Positions 9,186-16,070 of a stretch of DNA of 39,992 nt are shown here, piece by piece. The stretch comes from CALCZU01 sp964396165 (GTDB lineage Bacteria > Bdellovibrionota > FAC87 > UBA2466), in contig CAYNEF010000033.1 of NCBI GenBank assembly GCA_964396165.1, forward strand, positions 1 to 39,992, written 5' to 3'. Positions within the stretch are counted from its first letter, which is position 1, and every line of letters starts with the position of its first letter. The notes beneath the pieces are model-generated. The model did not search any database and was not told the DNA's origin. It worked only from the letters and a program-made list of their open reading frames with translations. Position numbers and translations under genes: made by a program.

Positions 9186-9524
9186 ATGGAAAACGTATTT
9201 GTAGGAACAGGTTACGTCGCGCTTTTTATCCGGGGGGCACGCACATTAAAAGATAGACGCAGCATCACCCAAGGGATCATGCAAAAATTAAAAAATGAAG
9301 GATTTAGTGTTACGGAAATGAGTTTCGGAGAAAATGTTCAAAGAACTGCCGTTGCGTTTTCCTTTATCGGAAATTCCTATTCTTTCGTAGAAGAAAAATT
9401 TGATAAAGCAATAAGGCTCTTCGAAGGGCCTTATTACCTGGTTGCAAAGAAAAAAGAGATCGTACAATGGAGCGTCGATGAAGAAGAGGGTTTTTTAAGA
9501 GCAGAGGATGAAATCTATGAGTGA
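9186..9524 (+). CDS. DUF503 (YlxP-like) family protein
   Basis: A 112-residue cytosolic protein that matches the DUF503/YlxP pattern: a short strand (FVGTGYVALFIRGARTLKDRR), a helix with the LKDRRS...KLKNEG core, then the FGENVQRTAVAFSFIGNS segment where the family has a conserved DxxWQRA-like stretch. Members are small ferredoxin-fold proteins often found near ribosome-maturation genes such as rbfA; their function is not settled. Here the neighbour is an ArsC-like reductase whose frame overlaps the end of this gene. No Shine-Dalgarno precedes the ATG, and a promoter-like element ends ten bases upstream, so the message may be nearly leaderless. The C-terminus is acidic (EEEGFLRAEDEIYE). Confidence 0.8.
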   Translation: MENVFVGTGYVALFIRGARTLKDRRSITQGIMQKLKNEGFSVTEMSFGENVQRTAVAFSFIGNSYSFVEEKFDKAIRLFEGPYYLVAKKKEIVQWSVDEEEGFLRAEDEIYE

Positions 9525-9870
9525 GTGGGTAATTTACCATAATGCAAAATGCAGCAAGAGCCGCGAAACTCTGGCACTGTTGAAGGAACAAGGCGTTACT
9601 CCACGTATTGTTTCTTACCTCGAAGAAGTACCAAGCGAAGAAAAATTGAAAGAAATATTAAAAAAGCTACAATTAACAGCGAAAGATATTGTTCGCACCA
9701 AAGAAGAAGAGTTTAAAAAAATAAAAGTAGATTTAAACGATGACGAAGCGGTCCTAAAAATGCTGGTGAAGAATCCAGTGTTGATTGAAAGACCGATTGT
9801 CACAAGAGGCAGTCGCGCAGTCATTGGACGGCCTCCTGTAAACGTTTTGGACCTACTAAAGGAGAAATAA
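9517..9870 (+). CDS. ArsC-family glutaredoxin-like reductase
   Basis: A 117-residue thioredoxin-fold protein of the ArsC/Spx/YfgD family. The reactive cysteine is in NAKCSKSRETLALL near the N-terminus. The ArsC-type segment VRTKEEEFKK (GLDDLLRTKE in arsenate reductases) and the conserved KNPVLIERPIV...AVIGRPP are all present. Family members reduce arsenate using glutathione or glutaredoxin, or act as thiol regulators; the sequence alone does not decide which. The ATG at 9517 (MSEWVIYH) is preferred over 9508 because AGAGG lies about ten bases before it. The gene overlaps the DUF503 gene by 8 bp and is followed one base later by the nitrobindin-like gene, implying one operon. Confidence 0.85.
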   Translation: MSEWVIYHNAKCSKSRETLALLKEQGVTPRIVSYLEEVPSEEKLKEILKKLQLTAKDIVRTKEEEFKKIKVDLNDDEAVLKMLVKNPVLIERPIVTRGSRAVIGRPPVNVLDLLKEK

Positions 9871-9871
9871 G

Positions 9872-10414
9872 ATGTTTCCAGAATTGGGACCTTTAGAAGC
9901 TTTAGTTGGTATTTGGGAAGGCGAGAAGGGAGATGACACGGCTCCTTCTGACGATCGCGGTACAGAAAAAAACAAGTACAAGGAAAGAATGGTATTCGAA
10001 AAACTTTCTTGTGTGCAAAACCACGAGCAAAAGCTGGAAGGATTAAGATACAAGACAACAGCATGGAGAATCGGAGAAGCAGATCCCTTTCATGAGGAAT
10101 TGGGCTATTGGCTTTGGGATGCGAAGAATAAACAACTCATGCGCTGTTTTATGGTGCCGAGAGGCGTCACGGTAATTGCCGGCGGAACTGTAGAGGCGAA
10201 TGCCAAGTCTTTTCAGCTTACTGCTGATTTAGGATCTCCTACGTATGGAATCTGTTCGAATAAGTTTTTAGACGAAGAGTTCAAAACGGTTAAGTATATT
10301 TTAAATCTATCTTGTTCTGGCGACACACTTACCTACGAGGAAGACACGCAAGTGCAGATGAAAAACAAACCTCTTTTTCATCATATTGATAAAAACGTTT
10401 TAAAAAAAGTTTAA
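9872..10414 (+). CDS. nitrobindin-like haem-binding beta-barrel protein
   Basis: A 180-residue protein with features of the THAP4-C/nitrobindin (FABP-like) family: LGPLEALVGIWEGEKGDD at residues 5-22 carries the GxWxGxG-type motif, followed by alternating beta strands. The C-terminal FHHIDKNVLKKV carries histidines (H170/H171) where the family has its proximal haem ligand. Known nitrobindins bind ferric haem and handle NO, nitrate or peroxynitrite. GGAGA is placed 6-7 bases before the ATG, and the gene follows the ArsC-like gene immediately. The charged insertion after the first strand (residues 20-36) is longer than I expect. Together with the thiol reductase, it suggests an oxidative or nitrosative stress role, which is inference. 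Confidence 0.75.
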   Translation: MFPELGPLEALVGIWEGEKGDDTAPSDDRGTEKNKYKERMVFEKLSCVQNHEQKLEGLRYKTTAWRIGEADPFHEELGYWLWDAKNKQLMRCFMVPRGVTVIAGGTVEANAKSFQLTADLGSPTYGICSNKFLDEEFKTVKYILNLSCSGDTLTYEEDTQVQMKNKPLFHHIDKNVLKKV

Positions 10415-10416
10415 AT

Positions 10417-10446
10417 AAAAAAGGCGCTAGTTTCTCAACTAGCGCC
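10417..10446 (-). terminator. intrinsic terminator for the minus-strand secreted-protein gene
   Basis: A perfect 10-bp stem GGCGCTAGTT / AACTAGCGCC with a TCTC loop. On the minus strand it is followed by TTTTTTATTT. The T-tract is only on that strand, so it mainly ends the gene at 10467-10877, although the hairpin may also protect the 3' end of the nitrobindin operon. Confidence 0.8.
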
Positions 10447-10466
10447 TCATGCATAAATAGTATTAT

Positions 10467-10877
10467 TTAGTTTTGTTTTTCTGCGTAGAAATCAAAATTG
10501 ACTACGTTTTTCAAGTTGCATTGCTCCATATAGGTGGGCAGTTGCAAAGTGACGTCGATTGCAGAAGTAGTTTCACCAGGTGTTACAAAAAGAGTTGCTT
10601 TTAACTGACAGCCTTCAGCTTCAAAGGATTTCAACACGGTGGATGTAATATAGGAAGTCCCGTTCCAAACGAGTGGTTCATTAAACTGCACATCGATTTT
10701 TTCAGTCTTGCTTATATTGTAATGAAAGATATTGGTGATTTTACCTTCAGAGGTGAAATCGAATTGAAAATGAGCTTTTGGATCCTCATATCTGCCTTCT
10801 AGTGCAAATTCGCGCGCAGCTGCAAACGTTTGTGCGGATATAAGTATCCCAAGTGTCAGTGCCAGTAGTGTTTTCAT
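10467..10877 (-). CDS. small secreted protein of unknown function
   Basis: A 136-residue protein with a clear Sec signal peptide (MKTLLALTLGILISAQTFAAA; cleavage near TFA/AA). The mature ~115 residues are predicted to be mainly beta strands, with two cysteines (in EGCQLKA and EQCNLKN) that could form a disulfide. I recognise no family. AAGGAGAG lies 9-10 bases before the ATG. The gene stands alone, with its own terminator downstream and a ~96-bp leader that includes a GAGAATTCTC palindrome (10913-10922). It is probably periplasmic. Confidence 0.7.
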   Translation of the reverse strand: MKTLLALTLGILISAQTFAAAREFALEGRYEDPKAHFQFDFTSEGKITNIFHYNISKTEKIDVQFNEPLVWNGTSYITSTVLKSFEAEGCQLKATLFVTPGETTSAIDVTLQLPTYMEQCNLKNVVNFDFYAEKQN

Positions 10878-10973
10878 GATAGTGCTCTCCTTAAGGTGTT
10901 AGAATTTTCGAAGAGAATTCTCACTAATAATATTTCAATTGTCTTGCTTTTTTTTGTGTGCCCCGAGCGCCGC

Positions 10974-11471
10974 TTACGACGGGCTTTGGCCGAGGTGGTT
11001 TTTGCGCATTAAATTTACGATCTGTTCAAGCTCTTTAAATTCGTCTTCTTTTCTTAAACGAAATTCTCTCGACCAGTCGCCTTCGGCATATTTCCCAAGC
11101 TGTTTTTGAAGCGCAATAATAGGGCCTGTGATTTTGCGCGTGACATAGAAGGTCGCTGCAAACATGGAAAGGGTAGTGAATAAAAAGAGAAAGAGGAGAG
11201 AAAATTCGAGGATCTTCTGCTCGTGTCGCACGATAGAAACAACCTGGGCTGAAATACCGAGCTCATCTCCCATGAATAAATTGTAATTTCTCTGGATAAA
11301 CCAGGCCATTACAAAAATCATGACTAGCGATAAAAAACCCGAAGCAACTGTCAGGTACAGCGAATACTTTAACTGCAATGGGTACGTGCGAAATTGTTTT
11401 CTTTTGTTTTGCATTTCCCAATAGTAGCAAAGAACAGCGAGAACGACAAAAAAGCGAAACACGTCCCACAT
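10974..11471 (-). CDS. HAMP-domain membrane protein without output domain
   Basis: A 165-residue protein, or ~146 if translation starts at the internal ATG at 11414 (MQNKRKQFRTYPLQL). Two membrane helices flank a ~30-residue periplasmic loop (helices about 36-60 and 87-110). A HAMP domain follows at ~108-155, beginning VTRKITGPIIALQKQLGKYAEGDW with the HAMP proline and ending in the DEFKELEQIVNLM helix. There is no kinase, cyclase or methyl-accepting domain after it; the protein simply stops. HAMP proteins normally relay signals across the inner membrane. A stand-alone HAMP may act by pairing with a partner or may be a reduced receptor. Neither candidate start has a convincing Shine-Dalgarno. 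Confidence 0.65.
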   Translation of the reverse strand: MWDVFRFFVVLAVLCYYWEMQNKRKQFRTYPLQLKYSLYLTVASGFLSLVMIFVMAWFIQRNYNLFMGDELGISAQVVSIVRHEQKILEFSLLFLFLFTTLSMFAATFYVTRKITGPIIALQKQLGKYAEGDWSREFRLRKEDEFKELEQIVNLMRKNHLGQSPS

Positions 11472-11615
11472 TAAGTGAAACTACCCGATCTAGTCTAACC
11501 TTCGACTCCAATTCTATTAATATTGCATTCCTTCTTTAGAAAACACGCTCCCTTCCTATGCTTGCCTTTCGAGCGTTGCACTTCTATTGCTTCTTCGAAT
11601 GAATATTTTGATTAA

Positions 11616-11635
11616 TAGTACCATATATGATACTA
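11616..11635. promoter_or_regulatory. 20-bp near-perfect palindrome, putative autoregulatory operator
   Basis: TAGTACCATATATGATACTA pairs at nine of ten positions. It overlaps a possible -10 (GATACT, 11629-11634) and lies 19 bases upstream of the start of the first gene of the toxin-antitoxin-like pair. This is the classic position for an operator bound by the HTH partner of such a module. Binding is inferred. Confidence 0.55.
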
Positions 11636-11653
11636 GTTATGGGTGGGTAAATC

Positions 11654-11848
11654 TTGGGTAAGATTCGTAGAGGAAATTACCTGTTTGTCACTTGGATTGG
11701 TGATCATCCACCGAGGCACGTACATATCTATCGAGAAGGTAGACTTGTGGCCAAGTTCGCATTGGATAATGGGTTAGTTTTAGAGGGGCGTTTAAACCGT
11801 AGATTGAAAAAGATTTTGTATAGTTTAATACGAGAAGGGGCATTTTAA
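11654..11848 (+). CDS. DUF4160-like small protein, putative toxin of a TA-like pair
   Basis: A 64-residue basic protein. The segment TWIGDHPPRHVHIYREGRLVAKF matches the DUF4160 signature (a strand, then DHxPPHxHV), and the C-terminal LNRRLKKILYSLIREG corresponds to the family's closing helix. DUF4160 genes usually occur in two-gene modules resembling type II toxin-antitoxin systems, but toxicity is not generally demonstrated. The start is TTG at 11654, with GGTGGG seven bases upstream; an earlier ATG in this region runs into a stop at once. The gene ends one base before the GTG of its partner. A near-perfect palindrome lies just upstream. Confidence 0.65.
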   Translation: MGKIRRGNYLFVTWIGDHPPRHVHIYREGRLVAKFALDNGLVLEGRLNRRLKKILYSLIREGAF

Positions 11849-11849
11849 A

Positions 11850-12332
11850 GTGCGTCATTTGAAAGTAAATAATAGAAAACGCTGCTTAGAGTGGAATCAT
11901 TCTAAAGTGACTCTGACGTATCCTTTTTCTAAGCTGAAAATAGTACCGACTTCTTCCGATCCTATTGTCGAAATTTACACGGATAAAGAAACTGCCGGGC
12001 AATGGGCTTTTTACAAGCTAAAGTCAGGAGTGGAAGGCAATATCCCGTTAGATGCTTTTTTGGAGTACAACCGAGATCCTGAGTATATTAGAAAATTGGT
12101 CTTATTTGATCTTACCTGTTCCGTTCTTAAACAGATTAAGAAAGAAAAAATTCCTAAGCGAGAATTAGCCAGAAAAATGAAAACATCCCCTGCTCAACTC
12201 TATCGGCTTTTAAATACTGCCAATTATTCAAAGACGATTGATCAAATGGTAAGACTCTTGGCTGTGATGGGCAATGAGGTTGTTTTTGAACTGAAAGCAA
12301 TCACCACTAAACATTCAAAAAGAGCAGCTTAA
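11850..12332 (+). CDS. helix-turn-helix protein, putative antitoxin or repressor
   Basis: A 160-residue protein starting at GTG 11850, with GAAGGGG ten bases upstream. The N-terminal ~85 residues form a beta-rich segment (KLKIVPTSSDPIVEIYTDKETAG...GNIPLDAFLEY). Residues ~105-150 form an XRE-like HTH: KRELARKMKTSPAQLYRLLN, followed by KTIDQMVRLLAVMGNEVVFEL, which resembles HigA-type antitoxins. It follows the DUF4160-like gene by one base and probably represses the operon through the upstream palindrome. The stop codon shares the palindromic TTAA at 12329-12332 with the stop of convergent scoB, leaving no room for a terminator between the two genes. Confidence 0.7.
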   Translation: MRHLKVNNRKRCLEWNHSKVTLTYPFSKLKIVPTSSDPIVEIYTDKETAGQWAFYKLKSGVEGNIPLDAFLEYNRDPEYIRKLVLFDLTCSVLKQIKKEKIPKRELARKMKTSPAQLYRLLNTANYSKTIDQMVRLLAVMGNEVVFELKAITTKHSKRAA

Positions 12333-12985
12333 AATGTCATTTCTACGACATCGTTAGGGACTTTTAATTTTGCTGCAGTGGATTTCACAATTTCTTCGTT
12401 TGTGACTCCGGGAGCCCGCTCTCTTAATACCAATCCTTCTTTAGTGACATCAATTACGGCAAGTTCAGTCACAATTTTACTCACTACACCGACACCGGTC
12501 AGGGGCAATTGGCATTTTGGAAGAATTTTACTTTCCCCGTTCTTAGAGATGTGTTGCATGGCGACGATGAGTCTGCTTCCGCAGGCCACAAGATCCATCG
12601 CCCCGCCCATTCCCTTTACCATCTTACCGGGAATAATCCAGTTGGCGATGCTTCCACTTTCATCGACTTCCATCGCGCCCATGACGGTTAAATCTACATG
12701 CCCACCGCGGATCATCGCGAAGGAATCACTGCTTGAAAAAATCGCAGAGCCCGGAAGTGTCGTGACAGTTTCTTTTCCGGCATTGATGTAATCGGGATCG
12801 ACTTCTTTTTCGGTCGGGTAAGGCCCCACACCAAGCAGTCCATTTTCACTTTGCAAGACTACGTTGATGCCCTTGGGAATATAATTTGCGACAAGGGTCG
12901 GAATCCCAATCCCCAAATTGACGTAGTCGCCATCTATTAATTCACGCGCTATTCGCATTGCGATTTGTTCTCTGGAAAGTGCCAT
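12329..12985 (-). CDS. scoB: 3-oxoacid CoA-transferase subunit B
   Basis: A 218-residue beta subunit of succinyl-CoA:3-ketoacid CoA-transferase. Family-typical features are LGIGIPTLVANYIP near the N-terminus, the catalytic glutamate in SENGLLGVGPYP (residue ~47), FAMIRGGHVDLTVMGAMEVD, and IPGKMVKGMGGAMDLV. The length matches the family (~210-220). With scoA it transfers CoA from succinyl-CoA to acetoacetate or related 3-oxoacids, linking ketone-body and short-chain acid metabolism to the TCA cycle in the cytosol. It starts four bases after the scoA stop, with AGGGA inside the scoA end. The stop overlaps that of the convergent HTH gene by 4 bp. Confidence 0.95.
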   Translation of the reverse strand: MALSREQIAMRIARELIDGDYVNLGIGIPTLVANYIPKGINVVLQSENGLLGVGPYPTEKEVDPDYINAGKETVTTLPGSAIFSSSDSFAMIRGGHVDLTVMGAMEVDESGSIANWIIPGKMVKGMGGAMDLVACGSRLIVAMQHISKNGESKILPKCQLPLTGVGVVSKIVTELAVIDVTKEGLVLRERAPGVTNEEIVKSTAAKLKVPNDVVEMTF

Positions 12986-12989
12986 AAAA

Positions 12990-13685
12990 TTATCCCTGTC
13001 TTACCGTACGTTTTTCAATGCGTTTTTCATAGTTCGTGCCTTGGAAAATCTTTTTGATGTAAATGCCGGGGACATGGACTTGATCCGGATCGAGTTCCCC
13101 CGCAGGTACAAGATGCTCGACTTCTGCAATGGTATGGTAACTGGCTGTTGCCACCATTGGGTTAAAGTTGCGAGCCGTTCCTCTGAAAATGAGATTTCCC
13201 ATTGTGTCGCCTTTCCAGGCTTTGACGAACGAGAAGTCCGCAAACAGAGAGTGTTCTAAGACATAGTGGCGGCCTTTGATTTCTCTTGTTTCTTTACCTT
13301 CCGCAATCTTTGTCCCATAACCAGTTGCTGTGAAAAAAGCAGGAATGCCGGCGCCTCCGGCTCTTAATTTTTCTGCAAGCGTCCCTTGAGGTGTTAGTTC
13401 CAAGTCTAATTCTCCAGACAGAACGAGCTGTTCAAAGAGTTTGTTCTCTCCCACATAGCTTGAAATCATTTTTTTCACTTGGCGCTTTTGCAGCATCAAA
13501 CCGATACCGAAGTCATCGACACCGGCATTGTTGGAAATACAAGTGAGGTTTTTTACGCCTTTTTTTACTAGTGCCGCGATACAGTTTTCTGGAATTCCGC
13601 AAAGACCGAATCCACCGAGCGCAAGCACAGCGCCGTCAAAAACTTCTTTTACTGCTTCGTCCGCATTTTTCACAATCTTATTCAT
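12990..13685 (-). CDS. scoA: 3-oxoacid CoA-transferase subunit A
   Basis: A 231-residue alpha subunit of succinyl-CoA:3-ketoacid CoA-transferase. Recognised by GGFGLCGIPENCI (residues ~24-36), NNAGVDDFGIGLML, SSYVGENKLFEQ, LTPQGTLAEKLRAGGAGIPAFFTATGYGT, and the MVATASYHTIAEVEHLVPAGELDP region. The length is normal, and it pairs with scoB directly downstream. No Shine-Dalgarno precedes the ATG (TATCCTTTGCT upstream); a promoter-like TTTACA-N16-TACTAT ends eight bases before the start, so the transcript may be almost leaderless. Confidence 0.95.
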   Translation of the reverse strand: MNKIVKNADEAVKEVFDGAVLALGGFGLCGIPENCIAALVKKGVKNLTCISNNAGVDDFGIGLMLQKRQVKKMISSYVGENKLFEQLVLSGELDLELTPQGTLAEKLRAGGAGIPAFFTATGYGTKIAEGKETREIKGRHYVLEHSLFADFSFVKAWKGDTMGNLIFRGTARNFNPMVATASYHTIAEVEHLVPAGELDPDQVHVPGIYIKKIFQGTNYEKRIEKRTVRQG

Positions 13686-13693
13686 AGCAAAGG

Positions 13694-13721
13694 ATAGTAG
13701 CCGTTTTTTTTTCCCTGTAAA
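13694..13721 (-). promoter_or_regulatory. putative scoAB promoter
   Basis: On the minus strand, TTTACA (13721-13716) and TACTAT (13699-13694) are separated by 16 bp. Transcription would start one to three bases before the scoA ATG at 13685. The hexamers fit sigma-70-type promoters moderately well. Confidence 0.45.
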
Positions 13722-13748
13722 TGTTTAGACGAATAACGCGAGGCGTAC

Positions 13749-13777
13749 AATCCACTCAGTGGATTTTGTTGTATAAT
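13749..13777 (+). promoter_or_regulatory. perfect 17-bp palindrome upstream of a consensus TATAAT
   Basis: AATCCACTCAGTGGATT (13749-13765) is a perfect inverted repeat with 8-bp arms around one base. TATAAT follows at 13772-13777, and the palindrome occupies the -35 region where no TTGACA-like hexamer is visible. This suggests an activator or repressor site controlling the membrane-protein gene, and possibly divergent scoAB. Confidence 0.5.
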
Positions 13778-13783
13778 CTTTTC

Positions 13784-14167
13784 ATGGAAATGAAACAAAT
13801 TCCCACGTGGATCTCAAAATATTATATTTTTGCTGGAATATACGGAGTTTTAGTTCTTTTTCCCCATTATTTTTTCGAAATACAATTGGGAATTGATCAA
13901 CCCCCACCGATTACGCACCCTGAATTTTATTACGGCTTTGTGGGAGTCGCCCTTGTTTTTCAACTCATATTCTTTGTCATTTCCAGAGATCCTGTACGTT
14001 ATCGGCCTCTCATGCCTGTTTGCGTTCTTGAAAAACTATCGTTTTCGATCGCAGTGTATACGCTTTTTTTCCAAGGTAGAATCCCATCACTCCTCATGCT
14101 GCCCGCTTCCATTGATTTGCTTTTCGGAGTCGGCTTTTTGATTTCGTATCAGAAGACACCAAAATAA
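13784..14167 (+). CDS. small multi-pass membrane protein
   Basis: A 127-residue hydrophobic protein starting at ATG 13784 (MEMKQIPTWISKYY). The frame stays open upstream to 13721, but a perfect TATAAT at 13772-13777 would place the transcription start at about this ATG, so translation from further upstream is unlikely. Four membrane helices are likely (roughly residues 12-32, 45-66, 80-98 and 103-121), with a short loop FFEIQLGIDQPPPITHPEF between the first two. It looks like the small four-helix integral membrane proteins often annotated as hypothetical; no function can be assigned. It is divergent from scoAB and convergent with the ArsA operon. Confidence 0.6.
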   Translation: MEMKQIPTWISKYYIFAGIYGVLVLFPHYFFEIQLGIDQPPPITHPEFYYGFVGVALVFQLIFFVISRDPVRYRPLMPVCVLEKLSFSIAVYTLFFQGRIPSLLMLPASIDLLFGVGFLISYQKTPK

Positions 14168-14193
14168 GTAGTGTTTCTTATGAGTTTGATCGC

Positions 14194-15228
14194 TTAATTT
14201 TTTAGAAGAAGATCGCCGATTCTTGTGAGTGCGGCAATGTCTTGCGCAGGAACAGCTTCTTTTTCTAAAGTAGTCAGCGGAAGTCCTAAGAGTTTAAATT
14301 TTTCGATCCACTCGTTTTGTGTGGAATGCAATTCGTGCTGGTATTTTGTCAGTTCTTTTAAACCGGGATTGTTATCACCAGTATAGATTACACTTTCTGG
14401 CTCTATACGGTTTAAGACAAGACCTCCCAGAGAAATTCCAAAATTTCTTAATGTCTTGATAAAATCTACAGTTTCCAGATACCGCATCTCACTGGGGTAG
14501 GTCACAAGAAGAAAACAACAGGCCGGGCTTTTTAAAATTTCAATTACTTCAAGGTTTCTTTCTCTAAAGCCCGATTGCATTCCTTCCAAGTCCTCGATGG
14601 TTTCTGAAAGAGCCGCGATAAAATCAGAACCAAATACTTTTTCCAAAAACTTCATTGCGATTTTTGTACCCTGCATGAAAAACTTTAAGTATTTCGGCGA
14701 GCCTCTGTGAAACCACTTCAAAACCGAATTATCCATGAAGTCAGCAAGCCGTTGCGGAGCGCTTAATAAATCAATCGCATTTTGAGTCGGAGGCGTATCG
14801 ATTACGAGCTTTTGAAAACGAGTATCTTTTGCAAACTCTAATAAGCGCTCCATCGCAGCATATTCATGACTGCCTCCGAGACTTTCTACCATCGTGCGGT
14901 ACAAGCGGTTATTTAAAATTTTATCCCGCTGAGCAGGGGTCTTTGCAAAGCGATCAATCACCTTGTCAAAGTACCTCTCTACATCCAGCATCGAAGCTTC
15001 CAGCTCGCCTTGATACGCGCTATCGAGAGAAACTTTTTGCAAGTCATTGGAAAAATCTTTAAAGCCCAAAGATTGCGCAAGACGCTTTGCCGGATCGACT
15101 GTAAGTACGACCGTTTTGTATCCCGCTTTTGCGGATTGTATGCCTAGCGAAGCCGCAAGAGTTGTTTTTCCGACTCCTCCAGGGCCGCCGAGTAAGAAAA
15201 TTCTTTTTTGTGAGAGAAGTTCCTTCAT
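14194..15228 (-). CDS. ArsA/Get3-family ATPase, first paralogue
   Basis: A 344-residue P-loop ATPase of the ArsA/Get3 (SIMIBI) class. Walker A is GGPGGVGKTT (residues 14-23), the deviant form with two key lysine-region glycines, followed by VLTVDPAKRLAQSLG and the switch segment VIDTPPTQNAIDLL, corresponding to DTAPTGHTLRLL in ArsA. No CxxC or arsenite-binding cysteine triad is evident, so arsenite pumping is unlikely. Family knowledge links such proteins to membrane-protein targeting or nucleotide-driven dimer switches. The ATG overlaps the stop of the second ArsA-like gene (ATGA), so it is translationally coupled. It is the last gene of the hydrolase-ArsA-ArsA operon. Confidence 0.9.
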   Translation of the reverse strand: MKELLSQKRIFLLGGPGGVGKTTLAASLGIQSAKAGYKTVVLTVDPAKRLAQSLGFKDFSNDLQKVSLDSAYQGELEASMLDVERYFDKVIDRFAKTPAQRDKILNNRLYRTMVESLGGSHEYAAMERLLEFAKDTRFQKLVIDTPPTQNAIDLLSAPQRLADFMDNSVLKWFHRGSPKYLKFFMQGTKIAMKFLEKVFGSDFIAALSETIEDLEGMQSGFRERNLEVIEILKSPACCFLLVTYPSEMRYLETVDFIKTLRNFGISLGGLVLNRIEPESVIYTGDNNPGLKELTKYQHELHSTQNEWIEKFKLLGLPLTTLEKEAVPAQDIAALTRIGDLLLKN

Positions 15229-16070
15229 TTGGAGAGCTCCTCTTTTACTTTTACGATCGTATCATTCAGTTTTTCCGTCGGAAAACGCGGGATTTCATTC
15301 TTGGGCATCTGTAAGGTATTTAAAAGTTCTGTCGCTTGTCTTTGCGATTGCAAAGTTGCGGCTTGTCTTTCCACTACACTTTTAAATTCTTCAGGAACAG
15401 CACCTAAGATAGGAAATTCTGGCGTGCATTGGTTTAAATGCACATACCCAAAAGGGTAGGGCCAGAGTTTTTGCAGTTTCGTTTTAAAATCGATCGTCTC
15501 TACCACAGACATTTCTTCCGGTAAGGCCACCAGATCAATGCGAGTTGTGGGCGCTTTTAATAAATTGCAGATTTTTTGAGTCTCTTTGTGCACAAACCCT
15601 ACGCTGAAAATCTTGTCTATGCCGAGTGGCGATTTTAAAAAAGACATTGCGTGTCCGCTTGCGGGCAAATCCACGATCAGGATGTCGTAGGCGTTTTTAT
15701 CGATTAAATCCCAGATCTTTCCGGCAATCACCGTTTCGGACAGGCCCGGCATCGCTTTGATAAATGTTTGCAAGACGTGGTTTTCAAAAACGAGATGAAA
15801 AATCTTTTCGAATTTTAAAATATGCAGCGTGTACTCTTTAAAACATCCCATCGTATCTAAAACTTCCCACGAAATGCCAAAAGAGTTCATAGGATGTGAA
15901 TTTGAAGAGTCTTCTAACGGGTTCCAAGAAACAAGACCAACTTTTTTACCGGCTTCTTTGCACAGAAGAGCTGTCGCCCAGGCTACAGCGCTTTTTCCCA
16001 CGCCGCCTTTGCCGGTAAAGAAAACTACTTTCTTCTTCAGAGTATCTTCTAAGTACGCGTTTGTTTTCAC
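15225..16070 (-). CDS. ArsA/Get3-family ATPase, second paralogue
   Basis: A 281-residue P-loop protein with Walker A FTGKGGVGKSAVAWA (residues 18-32, GKGGVGKS at 20-27), then GLVSWNPLEDSSNS where canonical members have VSTDPAHSLSD, and IVDLPASGHAMSFL as the switch II segment. The replacement of the usual Asp-Pro-Ala by Asn-Pro-Leu suggests altered ATPase or partner behaviour. It starts with GTG overlapping the hydrolase stop (GTGA) and ends overlapping the start of the 344-residue paralogue. Two adjacent half-ArsA genes might form a heterodimer equivalent to the A1-A2 halves of ArsA; that is inference. The target is unknown. Confidence 0.88.
   Translation of the reverse strand: MKTNAYLEDTLKKKVVFFTGKGGVGKSAVAWATALLCKEAGKKVGLVSWNPLEDSSNSHPMNSFGISWEVLDTMGCFKEYTLHILKFEKIFHLVFENHVLQTFIKAMPGLSETVIAGKIWDLIDKNAYDILIVDLPASGHAMSFLKSPLGIDKIFSVGFVHKETQKICNLLKAPTTRIDLVALPEEMSVVETIDFKTKLQKLWPYPFGYVHLNQCTPEFPILGAVPEEFKSVVERQAATLQSQRQATELLNTLQMPKNEIPRFPTEKLNDTIVKVKEELSK

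Noticed and set aside
12378..12791. A 137-residue open frame antisense to scoB
   Set aside because: It lies wholly within a confidently identified gene, its translation has no domain or start signal, and it is explained by codon bias on the opposite strand.
14194..16070. ArsA-like pair considered as an arsenite efflux system together with the ArsC-like gene at 9.5 kb
   Set aside because: There is no arsB, arsR or arsD nearby, no arsenite-binding cysteine set, and the ArsC-like gene is in a separate operon more than 4 kb away.
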